DNA of 64,000 bases from Medicago truncatula (GCF_003473485.1 NC_053045.1:2692501-2756500); one strand, 5' to 3'; counted from the first letter of the stretch, positions 36,659-49,117 are shown. Notes: generated from the sequence alone by a model not told the origin. Made by a program: numbers and translations.

Positions 36659-36805
36659 CTCCCTTCGGTGTTATTTATTAGAAACATTCGATTTTTCTGA
36701 TTCATTGCATAAATGATATATTTGGTCTATATTATAGACAAAATATAATAATTACACAATGAATCTAAAAAGTAATCTTTTCCTTATAAATAGGATGAGA
36801 GGGAG
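36659..36805. mobile_element. Stowaway MITE 2
   Basis: Termini CTCCCTTCGGTGTTATTTAT and (inverted) CTCCCTCTCATCCTATTTAT are flanked by TA dinucleotides. At 147 bp it has the same length as the unit 130 bp to its left and shares the internal GATTCATT and TCTATATTATAGAC pattern. This is typical Tc1/mariner-mobilised Stowaway. Confidence 0.85.
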
Positions 36806-37368
36806 TAGTAGTCAATACAACCCAAAATGAATTCTTTAAAATATTATAACCATAAGAGATGGTTTTAATACTATTAATTAGAATCTTTCAGGAAAAAAAA
36901 ACTATTAATTAGAATGTTATTCTAAAAAGAAACAAAAAATCTATTTCGTGGTTTAAAAATTAACTTATATTTTGAAACAAAATTTTGTCAAATGAATTCT
37001 TATATATAGAACAGAGAGAATATAAAGTTGGCAACTTATATTATCCCCATAATTTCTTAAAAAAAAAAACTTGGATCACAAATTCTAGATATACAAAAAT
37101 AAAAATAACATTTAGCCATGGTGGGAGTGGGATGTCTATAACTCACGAGAGAAACAACATGATCAATGCTCTTAAACCACAAGAGAGTGACATCATATTT
37201 TCATTTAAAATCTTAAGGTTTCGGGTGTATAAGTCACATTTCGTATATAATTAATATCTTATCCACTCATAGGCGACATATGACTTAACTTTTCACACTT
37301 AAAACCGAATAATTTTTCCAAGAAGTATGAGTTCCCACTTCCGATAACAAGAGTCAACACATGGTCCA

Positions 37369-39523
37369 TGTAACGCCCTAGTCGTTATTTATTTATTTCT
37401 GATTTATTTAGAGTCTTTTATATAATTTTAAATAATTATTGTTGATGTTGTGGTGTGATGTATTTTATTAAATGATTTATTTTTATTATTTATTAGAATA
37501 ATGTGAGAAATAGAATTAATAAGAAGTTTGAGGTTAAATTGGAATTAATAGAAATTAAGAGGAGTTAAGAAATATTTGGGAGGTTACAATAGGTTGGGAA
37601 AATAGAAACTGAGAGTCAGAATCAGTTTTACGTACAAAACAAGAGTTTTGGGAGAAAAGCCAAGAGAAGCTAAAGAGCCAAGAAGAGGAGTCCAATTTCT
37701 GTAGAGCTGTTCGTCGAAATTAAGGTAGAGGTGAGGCTAACATTCAGTAATCATAGTGTATAAATTCTGAATTTGTGATTTAACATGTTGTTGTTCTTAG
37801 GTTGGATAATTGAGAATTAGGTTTTGAGCATTCTAATTAGTTGTTAATTAATTAGAAAGTTCATAGAATTTGTGTACAAATGGTGTTCTGATTATAGGTT
37901 ATTCATAGTCTAATGTTCCAATCAGTTTTGGGGTTGGGTTAATGAAAATTGGAATTTATGTTTGAAAAGTCGGTGTCCAACGTTTTGCAAATAAGTGATT
38001 ATGTGAGGTTCTGGAAATCGATTTTTGGGTGGTTGAAACTTGAATTTTTCTGTAGATTATGATAGAGCTAAGTGTCAGGAGCGTGTAGGCGAAAACGGCA
38101 TCGTAAATGGGTTAACGGTTTGGATTTTACGCGCGAAAACGTGAAAATTAGAAAATCTGATGTTGTCAGTCGAGCAGAAATCGGGCTACGATTTTGACCA
38201 GGTTTTGGGGTGTTTCAGCACGAAAAAAATCGTACTACGATGGGGAAAAATCGGGCTACGATTTTGCCTGACCAGGAACTTTTAAAATGCATTTTTCTTC
38301 ACTCCAATTGCTTCCAAACTTCTTCCTAAGTGTAAGGACTTTATCCTAATAACCGTCTAGAGATGTTTTTAGGAAAGAAATAACCTTGTATAAAGGGTCT
38401 AATGAGTTATTGAGTTGGTTCTTGGGGTAAGAATGGAAGTTGTTTATAAAGATATAACCTTTCAGTGAATCTAAGCTAATTAATATAATTGATGTTGTTG
38501 GTTAATTCAAGCTACATATATTATGTGGAAAATGTATGATATAGAAAATATTGTTGTTTATATCATTCGAGTTGTTATTATTAACGTTGTTATGTTGCAA
38601 GTTGTTTATGTTGCTGTCTCTGTTGTTGTTGATTATTAATATCATTAAGTTGACCAAGTTGTGGAGTAAGTCATATTTATTTATGCACAGTTGTTGTTGT
38701 CGTTGATGTTGTTGAGTTGTATGTAGATATGCACAAGTGGAGTCAGTTGCATAATCATAAAAGCGGGAGGGCCCTGGCCCTGGAACGCCTTGTCGTTCAA
38801 AGCGGTGGAACACTTTGTTGTTCAAAGCGGTGATTAGCGGTGAGGACTTATGTCCTGAATGAATGCTTTAATCATTCAATTAGCGGTGAGGGCTTCGGCC
38901 CTGAATATGGTACCACATGCATGCGCATTGTTGAGGAGTCTTAGTGGAGTCGTTAAGTAGTTGCATGAGTCGATGTTGTTGGTTTTAATTACCATTTGTT
39001 GACGTTGTTAATGATGATATATTTATATATTGATGAATTATTATTATGATAGGGTGTTAGATTCAATTGATGAATTTATTATCTATAATTATTGTTGTGA
39101 ATCTCACCCCTTCTGCTTGAAAATGTTGCCCTTCCTATGAGTAACTTGCAGGTGATCCTGAGTACTAGGTGGTGGCTCAAGTGTCTAGGGCTCTGATACG
39201 TACGGGATGGGATTTTAATGTGTACTTTCATTCCTATGTATCAAATTTTGGAACTTGATGTTGTAGCCCTTTTTGGTTGTTGAATTTATGTTGTTGAGGC
39301 TTTTATGTCAAGATTTATTATGGAGAACTAAACGGTTGTTGTTGATGCTTTTAATGCAAATATTCCGTTGCAAATTAATGATATTTCTGAAGGATGTTTA
39401 ATTAAATAGTTTTTATATTCTATTTAAGAAATTTTGAAAATGTAGTGTGACATGCCCGTTTTGGGATATACTCTGATGTGTTTATTTATTATTTAATTGA
39501 TTTTTGAGTAACGGGGTGTTACA
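37369..39523 (+). mobile_element. Solo LTR, Ty3/gypsy (Tekay/Del-like) type
   Basis: It begins TGTAACGCCC and ends GGGTGTTACA, with 5-bp target duplications GTCCA at 37364-37368 and 39524-39528, so both borders are precise. It is 2155 bp, with no internal gag-pol region and no second LTR, so it is a solo LTR left by recombination. The length, the TGTAAC(G/A)CCC start and the downstream CACCCCTTCTGCTTGA and ACTTGCAGGTGATCCTGAGT stretches suggest a long-LTR chromovirus of the Tekay/Del lineage. The intact target duplication suggests moderate age. Confidence 0.85.
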
Positions 39524-39528
39524 GTCCA

Positions 39529-39900
39529 CTTATGCTCCCCACCGAACCGAACCAAGGCTCTGACATCACTTGTTTGGGGAGTCCATAGGCCTTGAGTGAA
39601 AAAACGGGGTTAATGCTCCATAACCACAAGAGAAGGAAATTCTGCATCTCCAAGGGGGCCAATCTTCTTATACTTTTTTGGATTTTTTTTGTTGAAGGTT
39701 ATGAATATGGTATGAATTTTATATGAAGCTCAAGAAGAAAGTGCATAAATAAAAGGAAGAAGATAAAGAGAAAAAAAATATGCTGGTGATTAACTATTAG
39801 ATTTGACGATCTTGTATGATCCAATGATCTATTTTGTTTAAAAATGATCAAAATGGTAAAATTACACAAATTAATAAGGTCTACGGTCGATCACCTATGA
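39529..39900. other. Repeat-like spacer
   Basis: CCGAACCGAACCAAGGCTCTG and GGGTTAATGCTCCATAACC are echoed left of the solo LTR at 37155-37185 (CAATGCTCTTAAACCACAAG). The LTR therefore probably landed inside an older repeat that I cannot name. Confidence 0.4.
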
Positions 39901-39909
39901 AACCAAATT

Positions 39910-40516
39910 TATGAAGCCCCGATACTTTAAAATGGATGACGTACCGTATCCCCTGAGTATCCTTCACCGACACCTGCCCGATACTTTCCAATACGTATCA
40001 GAAGAGTATCCGAAGATTAAAATTTGTTTTTTTAAAAAATAATTATCCTATACTTCCCGATACATACCAGGAGAGTATCTGATCATTATCCTACACCGGT
40101 ATCTGCCCCGATACTTCCCAATTAATGTTAACTAAAATAACTTAACTCTTCAGGACTGATGTGTTCTTTTTTAGATCGATATAGTATAACATTAACAATG
40201 TTCCTTTTGGATATAATATAACACTGATGATGCTCTTTTGAGGTATATTGTGTATGTAATTGGCTAATAATCACTCTCTTAATCGTCAATATTATTTATA
40301 TTTATGTTGATGTGCTGCGAGCCTATGACTGATTTATGTTGTTTGTTAATATATTTTCATATTAAAAAATTGGTATAATTATATTGTACATTTATATATA
40401 TAATTTTTTTATTAACGTATCTCAGTCGTATCGTATTTTGATTTTTTAAAAAATTTCGTATCGATATATCGGTGCAGTATCGTATCCGTATCATAACTCG
40501 TATTCGGGCTTCATAG
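39910..40516. mobile_element. 607-bp Mutator-type MITE
   Basis: Termini TATGAAGCCCCGATAC and (inverted) CTATGAAGCCCGAATAC are flanked by perfect 9-bp duplications AACCAAATT (39901-39909, 40517-40525). Subterminal (C)CGATAC / GTATC(G/C) repeats recur in both halves. There is no frame. It ends 276 bp upstream of the peptide deformylase ATG. Confidence 0.88.
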
Positions 40517-40791
40517 AACCAAATTGATAAACAGAGATAAATTTAAAGATCAAAATGAAACTTTTGTTAATTAGAAAATCAAAACGAAATTCAAAAATTA
40601 ATTAAGGGATCAAAGTTTATAATTTAGCCAAAATTGTAAAAATATTGTAAAATTGTGTAGGTAAGTCATCAAATTCGAGTAAACCATGAAATTGGTATGA
40701 CTTGGTTACCCAAAAATTCCGTAGAAGAATAAACACAATCCATAAACCCACCCATTTCGTGGTGAAGATTTTACAGAGAGATATTCAGAAA

Positions 40792-43700
40792 ATGAAGGCC
40801 ATGGAAGCTTTACACTTACGGTGTATACTTCCACTATCCAGAACCAAAAACTCTCTCTTTACACTTCAAACAACAACCCCATTTTCTCTATCACCATTTT
40901 CAAAACCCCCACCATTAACTTTAACCTTATCATCTTCATCTTCTCAAAATGCTACTATAAGAACAAGAGCAGGGTTTTTTTTTGGTCGTACAAAAGATGA
41001 TAAGAAGAAGAAGAAGATGGATTTGCCTGATACTGTTAAAGCTGGTGACCCTGTTCTTCATGAACCTGCTCAAGAAGTTGATCCTAGTGAGATAATGTCT
41101 GATAAAGTGCAGAAAATTATTGATGATATGATTAGGGTTATGAGGAAAGCTCCTGGTGTTGGTTTAGCTGCTCCTCAGATTGGAGTTTCTTCTAGGGTTA
41201 GTTGCATTCTTCATGATTTTTCTGTTTTTTTATTTACCCCCCCCCCCACATTTTTTTTTTGTTTTTGTGGTGGCTGGGGTTTGAACCCGGACCTTACATA
41301 TATTATGCATTATCCATACCAATTGAGCTAAGCTCACGATGATATTTATTTTTTTATTATATGACTATGTTATTGTTGAAATTTGTGTTTAACTTGCTCA
41401 ATTCATCTTTGTGTATATGTGTAAATGAGTTAGAAATAATGTCTGTTAACGAAGTTCGGCCAATTTCGCTTATGTTTTAGATTACAAAGTAGTTGTACTT
41501 CCGTTTTAGTGATAGTTAAAGAAGTAGGGTTTACCGTGTTACAACTCGGTCTAAGTTACAACATTCCCCTTGCCTAGTTGTAGTCTTGCGCCGCTCGTTG
41601 TCTTGGACCACTTGTCAATACCAATGAGCCATACACAACATTGTGTTTGTCTATCGAGCACCGACATAGACACTAGACATGATTTTGACACTGAGATATA
41701 GACAATGCCAATAATTTAAGAAGATAAAGTGATTAAACGTAACCATTTGTATCAGTCATATCATATGTATCACTGGTATGTCGGACATGCCTTCAATCTG
41801 AAGCCGCAGTGATGTAGTCAGGAACGAGTTCCTACGTAGGATCGGTCGGCCGGTGAAAGAACGTAAACACGAGGAACGTAACACGGTTCGTAAGTAGGAT
41901 CGATAGGTTGTTGATAGAATTGAGAGAAATATATAGGGAAAATAGAGGGAAAACAGGGGAACCAAGCATAAAAACAGATATATTAGAGGAAAAACAGAGG
42001 AACCAAGCAATAAAACAGAGGAAACAGAGGAAAAACGGCAAAAAACAGAGGAAACAGAGAAAACACGGTTCGTAAGTAGGACCGAAGTACGGTCGAGGTG
42101 CTGTGGCACGTAAGATCGTGCGATCCTACGTGCTGGGACTCGTTCCTGACTACCTGGCAGTGCTACAGACTGTGTTGTTTTTGTGCACTACTGGTATTAT
42201 TTATTCATTAGTTATCACCATTTTATCATCATCATCATCATTATCATGGTATTGCAGTTTGAATAAATATTTTGAGTCAATATCTATTTGGTTTTGAAAT
42301 TGTAGGGATCTGTTAATTTAGTATTTGAAATTACTAATATTTAAAAATAGTTCATGGAATTGATTTTTTTTTCCGATCATACTAGTCTTTTTGATACGAA
42401 AGTACCGATCAAGATGAAGAGAAATTTTTATCGGACAGCTGTAAGACCGGTGATGTTGTACGTGACAGAATGTTGGCCAGGATGAGGATGTTGCGTTGGA
42501 TGTGTGGTAAGACTAGAAGGGATAGGATTAGAAATGACAACATTAGGGAGGGAGGGAGGGAGGGTTGGGGTAGTACCTATAGTGAAAAGATGGTAGAAAC
42601 TAGACTTAGGTGGTTTAGGCATGTAGAGAGAAAACTTGTGGATTCTGTAGTTAGGAGAGTAGATCAGATGGAGGGGAGTTAAATTACTAGAGGTAGTTAG
42701 GCATGTAGAGAGAAAACTTGTGGATTCTGTAGTTAGGAGAGTAGATCAAATGGAGGGGAGTTAAATTACTAGAGGTAGAGCACGACCTAGAAAAAGCATA
42801 AGAGAAACTATCAAGATGGATCTAGAGATTAATGAGTTGGATGAAAATATGGTTTTTGATAGAACACTATGGCGTCGTTTGATTCATGTAGCTAACCCCA
42901 GTTAGTGGGATAAGGCTTGGTTGTTGTTGTTGTTGTACTAGTCTTTTTGGATAGGTCAATTTAGTCGTCCCTGAAATTATCTCGTCTCTGAAATTATCTT
43001 GTAAAAACTAATGTGATTGAGATTATTGAAATTCAAAGATCATTTTGAAATTTAGTTAATTTCAGGTATTAAGTTGACACTTGAGGACTAAATTGACTAA
43101 ATTGGTAGTTTACTCAATATTTTGAAGGAGCTAAGTTAATTGATTATGCATATAAGTTATTTAAAAGTGTTACCACACTTCAAATAAAGGACTAAGAAGG
43201 AAAAGAATCAAAAGGGGCGAATGAGCTCTATTTGAATTGAAGTTCAAATAGATTAAAGTTGTACTTAATTTGTTAATGCCGAGAAGTGAGAAGTTAGAAT
43301 GAAAGTACTTCATGATTGCTTGCTTATGACAACAATAATGTTGGAAAATGAAAGTGAATTTGTGGAACTCACTTTCACTCCAGCTTGAAAAGTTTTTTTA
43401 TTCCTATAAATTGAAAGTAATTTGAACTTGGAATTTTCATGTATGCGCTATGCAGATAATTGTTTTGGAAGACACCGAAGAATTTATTAGTTATGCCCCA
43501 AAGGAAGTGCTCAAAGCTCAAGATAGACATCCTTTTGATCTTTTGGTATGTTCTTATGCTGAGAAAAGGAGAATATTGACAGTAAATATTTACTTTTTGT
43601 CGTAAAGGTTCGGTACTTTAATACATATAATTCATTGGTTCTCTTGTTGCAGGTGATCCTGAATCCCAAGCTGAAGAGTACGAGCAAAAGGACTGCCCTG

Positions 43701-44710
43701 TTTTTTGAAGGGTGTTTGAGGTATATCATGATTTGTCCTTTTCGGTTTTCCATCTTTGTTTCTTACCACACTTGATTTGCCTAACTATTCATTTAATTGT
43801 TCGAGCGTGCAAGCAACTGAGATGTGAAGTTTAAACAATTGTGTCCCTCTTTTAATCTAAGAAATTTGTGCATGTATTGATTTGTACATTTACTTGTGTT
43901 GTCTAATAGCGGATCTAGCAGCATTATAAAAGTGCAGCAGAATTTTAACAAATTGTTATTGTTCCGCCATACAGGATTGACAACACTGACATTTACCTCC
44001 CAATTCCCAATAGGCTATTGACCATTTCACGACTAATGGCTAAACTCTAAAATTCAGTACGAAACCAATATCGTATCCCACTTTTTCTCGATTAATTTGA
44101 AATACGGAATAAGACTAATGCGAAGACAGAGTCATTGAAGCAACCAATTTGACATTTCATACAATGACTCCATTTAAACAATTGTTTCAAAGCTGATTGA
44201 TAAGTGATTATTATTTATTGCTTAATGGCTAAAGAGTACCGTTACTTTCTTTCACATACAAGTTATCTCAACTCACTGATAGCTCTTGGTTAGCATCCCT
44301 GTACTAACTTTTATAAATTCATAGTAGTTTTGATAATTTTCGGAAATTAATCTGCTTATGCTTAGATGGTTTTTGTGATTTACTTAAATTTCGTGTAAAA
44401 AAACAGTGTATGCAGTCCTTCAATCCAGGGCACCATTAACATGTTCATCTGTTATATAACATTTTGCAGTGTTGATGGATTTAGAGCTGTGGTGGAACGT
44501 CACCTTGACGTTGAAGTTACAGGTTTGGATCGCAATGGTGAACCAATCAAAATAACTGCTTCTGGTTGGCAGGCCCGGATTTTACAACATGAATGTGATC
44601 ACTTGGATGGAACTCTATATGTTGATAAGATGGTACCTAGAACTTTCAGAACGGTAGAAAACATGGACCTGCCTCTTGCTCAGGGATGCCCGAATCTTGG
44701 CCCTCGGTAG
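40792..44710 (+). CDS. PDF1A: Peptide deformylase 1A, organellar (four exons, 267 aa)
   Basis: Exons are 40792-41196, 43456-43545, 43653-43720 and 44470-44710 (stop TAG), 804 bp in frame with GT-AG borders. The enzyme removes the N-formyl group from new mitochondrial and plastid proteins. The N terminus, about 60-70 residues rich in Ser/Thr and basic residues ([17 protein letters not shown]), is a transit peptide. All three PDF motifs are present: [15 protein letters not shown] (its Ser codon is split across the exon 3/4 junction) and HECDHLDG, giving the Cys and two His metal ligands plus the catalytic Glu. The C-terminal [11 protein letters not shown] is typical of PDF1A, not PDF1B. Two starts exist, 40792 and 40801 (MEALH). 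An upstream in-frame ATG at 40702 looks less likely because it adds a long unrelated leader. Intron 1 (2.26 kb) holds a SINE, a long-TIR element and a LINE, and intron 3 holds a MITE. The gene looks intact. Confidence 0.96.
41237..41248. repeat. Poly(C) run
   Basis: A run of about 11 C residues sits between T-rich tracts at the 3' edge of the antisense SINE in PDF1A intron 1. Confidence 0.85.
41249..41340 (-). mobile_element. tRNA-derived SINE (antisense in PDF1A intron 1)
   Basis: The minus strand gives GTGAGCTTAGCTCAATTGG (box A), GGGTTCAAACCCC (box B), then an A-rich tail. TTTTTTTATT occurs on both sides (41225-41234, 41349-41358) and may be the target duplication, though it is low in complexity. 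Confidence 0.8.
41797..42172. mobile_element. 376-bp long-TIR element in PDF1A intron 1
   Basis: The left GTAGTCAGGAACGAGTTCC...ACGTAGGATCG and the inverted right GTAGTCAGGAACGAGTCCC...ACGTAGGATCG give arms of about 45-50 bp. ACACGGTTCGTAAGTAGGA is repeated inside both halves (41879, 42064). The centre is made of GGAAA(A)ACAGAGG purine repeats. I see no clear target duplication. Long arms suggest a Mutator-type MITE, but the CAGTG near the tips could also suggest hAT. Confidence 0.65.
42394..42935 (+). mobile_element. 5'-truncated RTE-type LINE with target duplication
   Basis: It encodes the C-terminal end of an RTE/BovB-like reverse transcriptase polyprotein ([16 protein letters not shown], then [20 protein letters not shown]). 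The 3' tail is GTGGGATAAGGCTTGG and TTG repeats. A perfect 14-bp duplication TACTAGTCTTTTTG lies at 42380-42393 and 42936-42949. About 70 bp (AGAGAAAACTTGTGGATTC...) is tandemly duplicated inside. It lies sense-oriented in PDF1A intron 1. Confidence 0.85.
43895..43988. mobile_element. MITE with GTGTTGTC...GACAACAC ends, copy 2
   Basis: It starts TGTGTTGTCTAATAGCGG and ends CAGGATTGACAACACTG. It is about 94 bp, in PDF1A intron 3, and belongs to the same family as 16027-16193. Confidence 0.6.
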
Positions 44711-45850
44711 CGCAGGTTTCGGGACGTTGCTGCTGCCTCTGATAAGGCCGTCAACACAGGTTTCTTGTGCATGTTAGTGAGAATTTTGCATTTGTAGATC
44801 CTAAAATTGAGACCAGATTCAATATTTTAGAAATAGTGTCAGATTTAGACTGATGAAATCTCCCTCAATTTTCTATGCCGAATTTTGTCATTGCATTATA
44901 ATGCCCTTTTTCATGATAAGTTGTTTCATGCAAGTTTCAGTGTTAAATATTATACTTAAAAAATTACTTAGGTCTGCAAGGACTTATGCATTCATTTAAC
45001 TCCATTTCTCAGCTTTAATGCAATCTTTTATACCAATTGAGCAAAACTTGCTTATTTTATCCTCCAAATACGACCAAAAATTTGTCAGACTGATACATGA
45101 AAATGAAAAGAAAGTGGGTTTAATTTGTGCAAGGAATAAAAAGTACCTAGGCATAATTTATGAAAATTTGAAACAAACATGGGAATCAAGGATTTCCAAT
45201 TTCACATTCATGGTAGGAAATTTGTAATCCAGGAAACGAACACCCCCTGAGTAGAAATAGGTAACATATCTACCAAAAAAAAAAAAAAGAAATAGGTAAC
45301 ATTAACTATTTCTATTGTGAAAGAAGCTCATACGAGTTAATGTAGATCATTATTGATGGATTCCAGCATGAATCACTTGTCATATGATTCATGGTGGATC
45401 AAAAGATTAACTATAAATTATAATCCATAACTAATTATCAATGAATTACGTAGCAAAATTTCTGTCAGCAAAAAAGAGCCTCACAAAATTTCGTAGTTAA
45501 ATTGTAACTGAACAAGCCATGGCTATCCTATCCTATACCAAAAAAGATATCCTATACTAATACTTTTCTAGTTAGTAGTAGTTAATTTTATGATTAATCA
45601 TGGACATATTGTGATCCATACTAAAATCACTATTATATATCCATCATCTTTGATTCTCACATGGACAATTCTCCACAAATAATTATGAACTATCAAGGTA
45701 TTTATGTACATTAATTCTTCACATGGATAGGTATCACACAATCAAATTTTATTGTTTCTTTGGTGGCTGAACTTCCTTGAATGTCGACAAAAGATATAAA
45801 GCTTGTTTGAATTGACTAATTTGAGTTTATCTACCTGCATATGCAGTTAT
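44711..45850. other. PDF1A 3' flank and spacer
   Basis: The first 200-300 bp are likely 3' UTR. Beyond that the DNA is AT-rich with no gene. Two short tandem ATCCTATAC(C/T)A repeats occur near 45528-45560. Confidence 0.5.
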
Positions 45851-45940
45851 AGACTATTTGGGAGAGCTTATTGGAAACAACTTATAATGTGTCTGTAAGT
45901 TGTTTTCAGCTTATTTCCATAAGCTCTCCAAAATAGCTTA
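45851..45940. mobile_element. Small foldback MITE
   Basis: ACTATTTGGGAGAGCTTATTGG and the inverted GCTATTTTGGAGAGCTTATGG frame a 90-bp hairpin whose centre is CAACTTATAATG with GTAAGTTGTTTTC. Confidence 0.6.
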
Positions 45941-47689
45941 TATAAAACCAGTCTGCCCTTATAATATCTTTTGTTATAACCTACTCTCCACATTAACAGT
46001 TGAAGTTTGCATTTAGTTATGGTAAACTGCGCTATATTCTTGCAACATATGTTGAGCATCAATGGAACTATTACAAAACTTGATGTTTTTATGCCAAAGG
46101 CAAACTGCTAGCTGGAAAAAATGTTAATGGAATTTTGAAAAGATGCAATCAAGGACTGTTGTCCTTGGATATTGAAGGTGTATGCTGTAATTCTACTAAT
46201 AATAATGAATGAGAATCATGCAATCAAGGACTATTGTCCTTATAGCATCAGTTACAGTTACAGAATCAAGAAAATAACCGAAACACCATGTAACTCTCTA
46301 AAAGAAGGAAAAGACAACCGATGTATTGGGAGCGGCTTCGATGGTTGTTAGAGTTTTGAAGGATTTTCAAGCATCAATCTATCGTAGACAATATGAGACA
46401 CTTCTCCACTCTTGAAAATATTTCATACCTGACTTGTGCATGGATATCGCGAATCACATTAATATTTGTCAATTATTGTTTGATTTGACGCATTAACTTA
46501 TAACTAAACATTGAAGTATTTCAAGGTTATCATACATTTTTGGAGTTGATCTTACAAGATCTTGCCTACCATTCCTGTCTTATTCCATTGATTCTTTGTC
46601 TACCATCCACTATTATTCACCCCCCATGGAAGTATATAATAGTGATTCTTTGCTTCCATTTTGTCCTTAAAAATAAATATTTGGAGAATCACTATTTTTT
46701 TTTTTTAACTAAGCCTTTTTTTTATGGGTAAAAATTTTGCATCGTCATTAAAATGTAATTCTCAATACAAGGTTAAATATAATTAAAAACTTGATGACTA
46801 AGAACGAGTTGTCCTAGTCAAAGCATGAGTCACTCGATTTACTTGTCTCCTAATACAACTTACTCAAAATTACCATAATGACTCAAAATGTTTCGACAAC
46901 TCTTGATAATATCTCGACATTTCACTCATTCGTTATTACTTGAGCTCGAATTTTAAATTCTCTAATCATATGTATATTATGTTGTAAATCATGTCTAAGT
47001 TGATAATTTTCAGATATTGCATGGGAGTGTGCATCTCTTCATCAAAAGCTATATTAAAAAAAAAAAAAAAAAACTCCAAAGTGTTATTATTGGAAGACAG
47101 TATAATATCCCCAAAGAAAATTGATAAGGATGAGTTAGTGGGAAATGTTAATGCTCGACTATGATTCTTTCAAAACACAAATAAGTGATTAGTGACCACA
47201 AGGGCTTTCACTTTCACGTGGATGGAACATTAGACTTTGTTCTAAAATGTCCAAACAGAAACATTCTTGAAAAGAAAAACATCTTGATTTGGACAAATTC
47301 GTTGTTCAACTTTCAAATCAATATGAGATCTTGCACTACTGACATTGAACCGTTACATATTCAAATTTGGTTTTTTAATTTGTTTATCTTTTTATAAGTT
47401 GAGTCGTGTCATCAATTTTTTATTTGTTCAATAATTGACTATGATTAGTAAAAGTTTTTTTTTAATAATATGATTAGTAAAAGTTTAACGACTGCTTATA
47501 TAGAGATGAATGGTAACAAAAAAAAAAAAAATATAGGGATGAATCTTTGTCAAGTTTACAAATAGATATTTTTTAGGCAAGTCGTGTCATTAAATAATAA
47601 CTTTAGGAATACCTCAAAATTGGGGAATTTAATTTTTTTTTCTATGCATGTAGAATTGAATTTTAAGCTTTTTATTTTTTAAAAGCTGT
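45941..47689. other. Intergenic, no gene seen
   Basis: ATGCAATCAAGGACT(G/A)TTGTCC is repeated at 46143 and 46217, 74 bp apart. Otherwise the stretch has A/T homopolymer runs and no supported frame. Confidence 0.5.
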
Positions 47690-47806
47690 CTATTATTTGA
47701 ATCAACACATATCAATGTCAACAATATTATTTGAATCAACACAATTCAATGTCACAATATATTTGAATCAACATATATCAATGTCAACAATATAACTTGA
47801 ATAGGC
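47690..47806. repeat. Three-copy ~34-bp tandem repeat
   Basis: The unit TATTTGAATCAACA(C/T)A, then TCAATGTCAACAATA, is repeated three times with small changes. Confidence 0.85.
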
Positions 47807-48044
47807 TAAAATAAGTTAAACAAATGCTACCAGCTACCAAGTGTCATGGGTAAAAGTCAAAGGTAAATTTTGTCAATTAAAATTCAATTTGTACATTATT
47901 AATCCTTGAGTTGAAATTCAATTTGAATGAAAAACCAGTAGATTATTAAGAGATCAATAATTAATGTATTTGATCTATAATGTAGACTAAATACTTATGT
48001 ATTTAATGAATTTAAAAAGTAATACACTACTACAGAAATGACAT

Positions 48045-48300
48045 TTCACATCAGTGGAATTCGACTTTTCACATCGGGTCCCAACCGATGTAACTAAAGG
48101 TGAGGTTGTATGTCTACCCCTTTTCACATCGGGTATATACCCGATGTGAAATCTTCTTTTCCACATCGGGTTACTTTGCGCTGATGTGATAAGTGTCGTT
48201 AAGAGCTTAACATATGGGTTTTCACATCGGCAATAAGGAAACCACCGATGTGAAGTCAAATTTTTCAAAATAAAAAAATTATTTTTCACCTCAGCATCAG
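48045..48300. repeat. CACTA subterminal CACATCGG array
   Basis: At least eight CACATCGG(T/G) or CCGATGTG units in both orientations occur between 48070 and 48255 (for example ACATCGGGTATATACCCGAT near 48126). Small hairpins form between neighbouring units. Such arrays bind the CACTA TNPA-type protein in characterised relatives. Confidence 0.8.
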
Positions 48301-49117
48301 GCTCAACTGAAGTGAAATCTTACTTTCTTATAAAAAAAAAACAGTATTTATGCCTCTGTTTTTACTGCATTACCATATTAGATCTAGTCTTTATCTTATA
48401 TCATATCAAAACCAAAACATTTCTTAATATGATATACAAACATGCATAACATAAATTATCCACAATTCTAAATTTAAGTGCATCACAATAATATAAATTA
48501 TCCAAAAAAAATTGTTATTCAAAGTAAATACATTTGTAGGTTCTAGTCCTTACCCACATTATTAACAAACATGCATAACACAAATATCAACGGTTCAAAA
48601 TTTAAGTACATCTCGTTAACATAAAAGTATCCAAAATCTTATGTTACTAAAAGTAAATTTATCTCTAAATTCTATTTCTTACACATGTTCTTTGTACTTG
48701 GAGACTAAGGACTAACGTCTAGTACCTCACTTCATCTTTAAATCAATCACAACTAAAATTTTATAGTTTACAACCATTAGACTAAATTTTATAGTCGACA
48801 ATGATCTAAGTAGACCAAAGTTTACACTACATAGTTCTGAAGATTACACTACATAGTTTTAACAATAAGTATACCAAAGAAAAATCTCATGTTCTCGAAC
48901 AATAACATGTGCCTAATTAAACTTCATATTTTTATACTTACATACCTCATTAATTAAAAAAGATCCAAAATCTTGACACAGGGTCCATGTACATTGGTCA
49001 ACATGCATCTATTTATATGATAAATCAACCACTGTTTATCTCTTTCCAATCTGACTCTTAGTCACCACCAGAAGCAGAACAACTTTAGCTGACAACTAAG
49101 TATGAGAAACTACTTAC

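Noticed and set aside
38502-38825. 107-codon Asn/Gln-rich minus frame
   Set aside because: It lies inside the solo LTR, and its Asn/Gln runs come from TTG/GTT-rich sequence.
41756-42109. Cys/Phe-rich minus frames of 117 and 69 codons resembling secreted peptides
   Set aside because: They are translations of the purine-repeat core of the long-TIR element in PDF1A intron 1.
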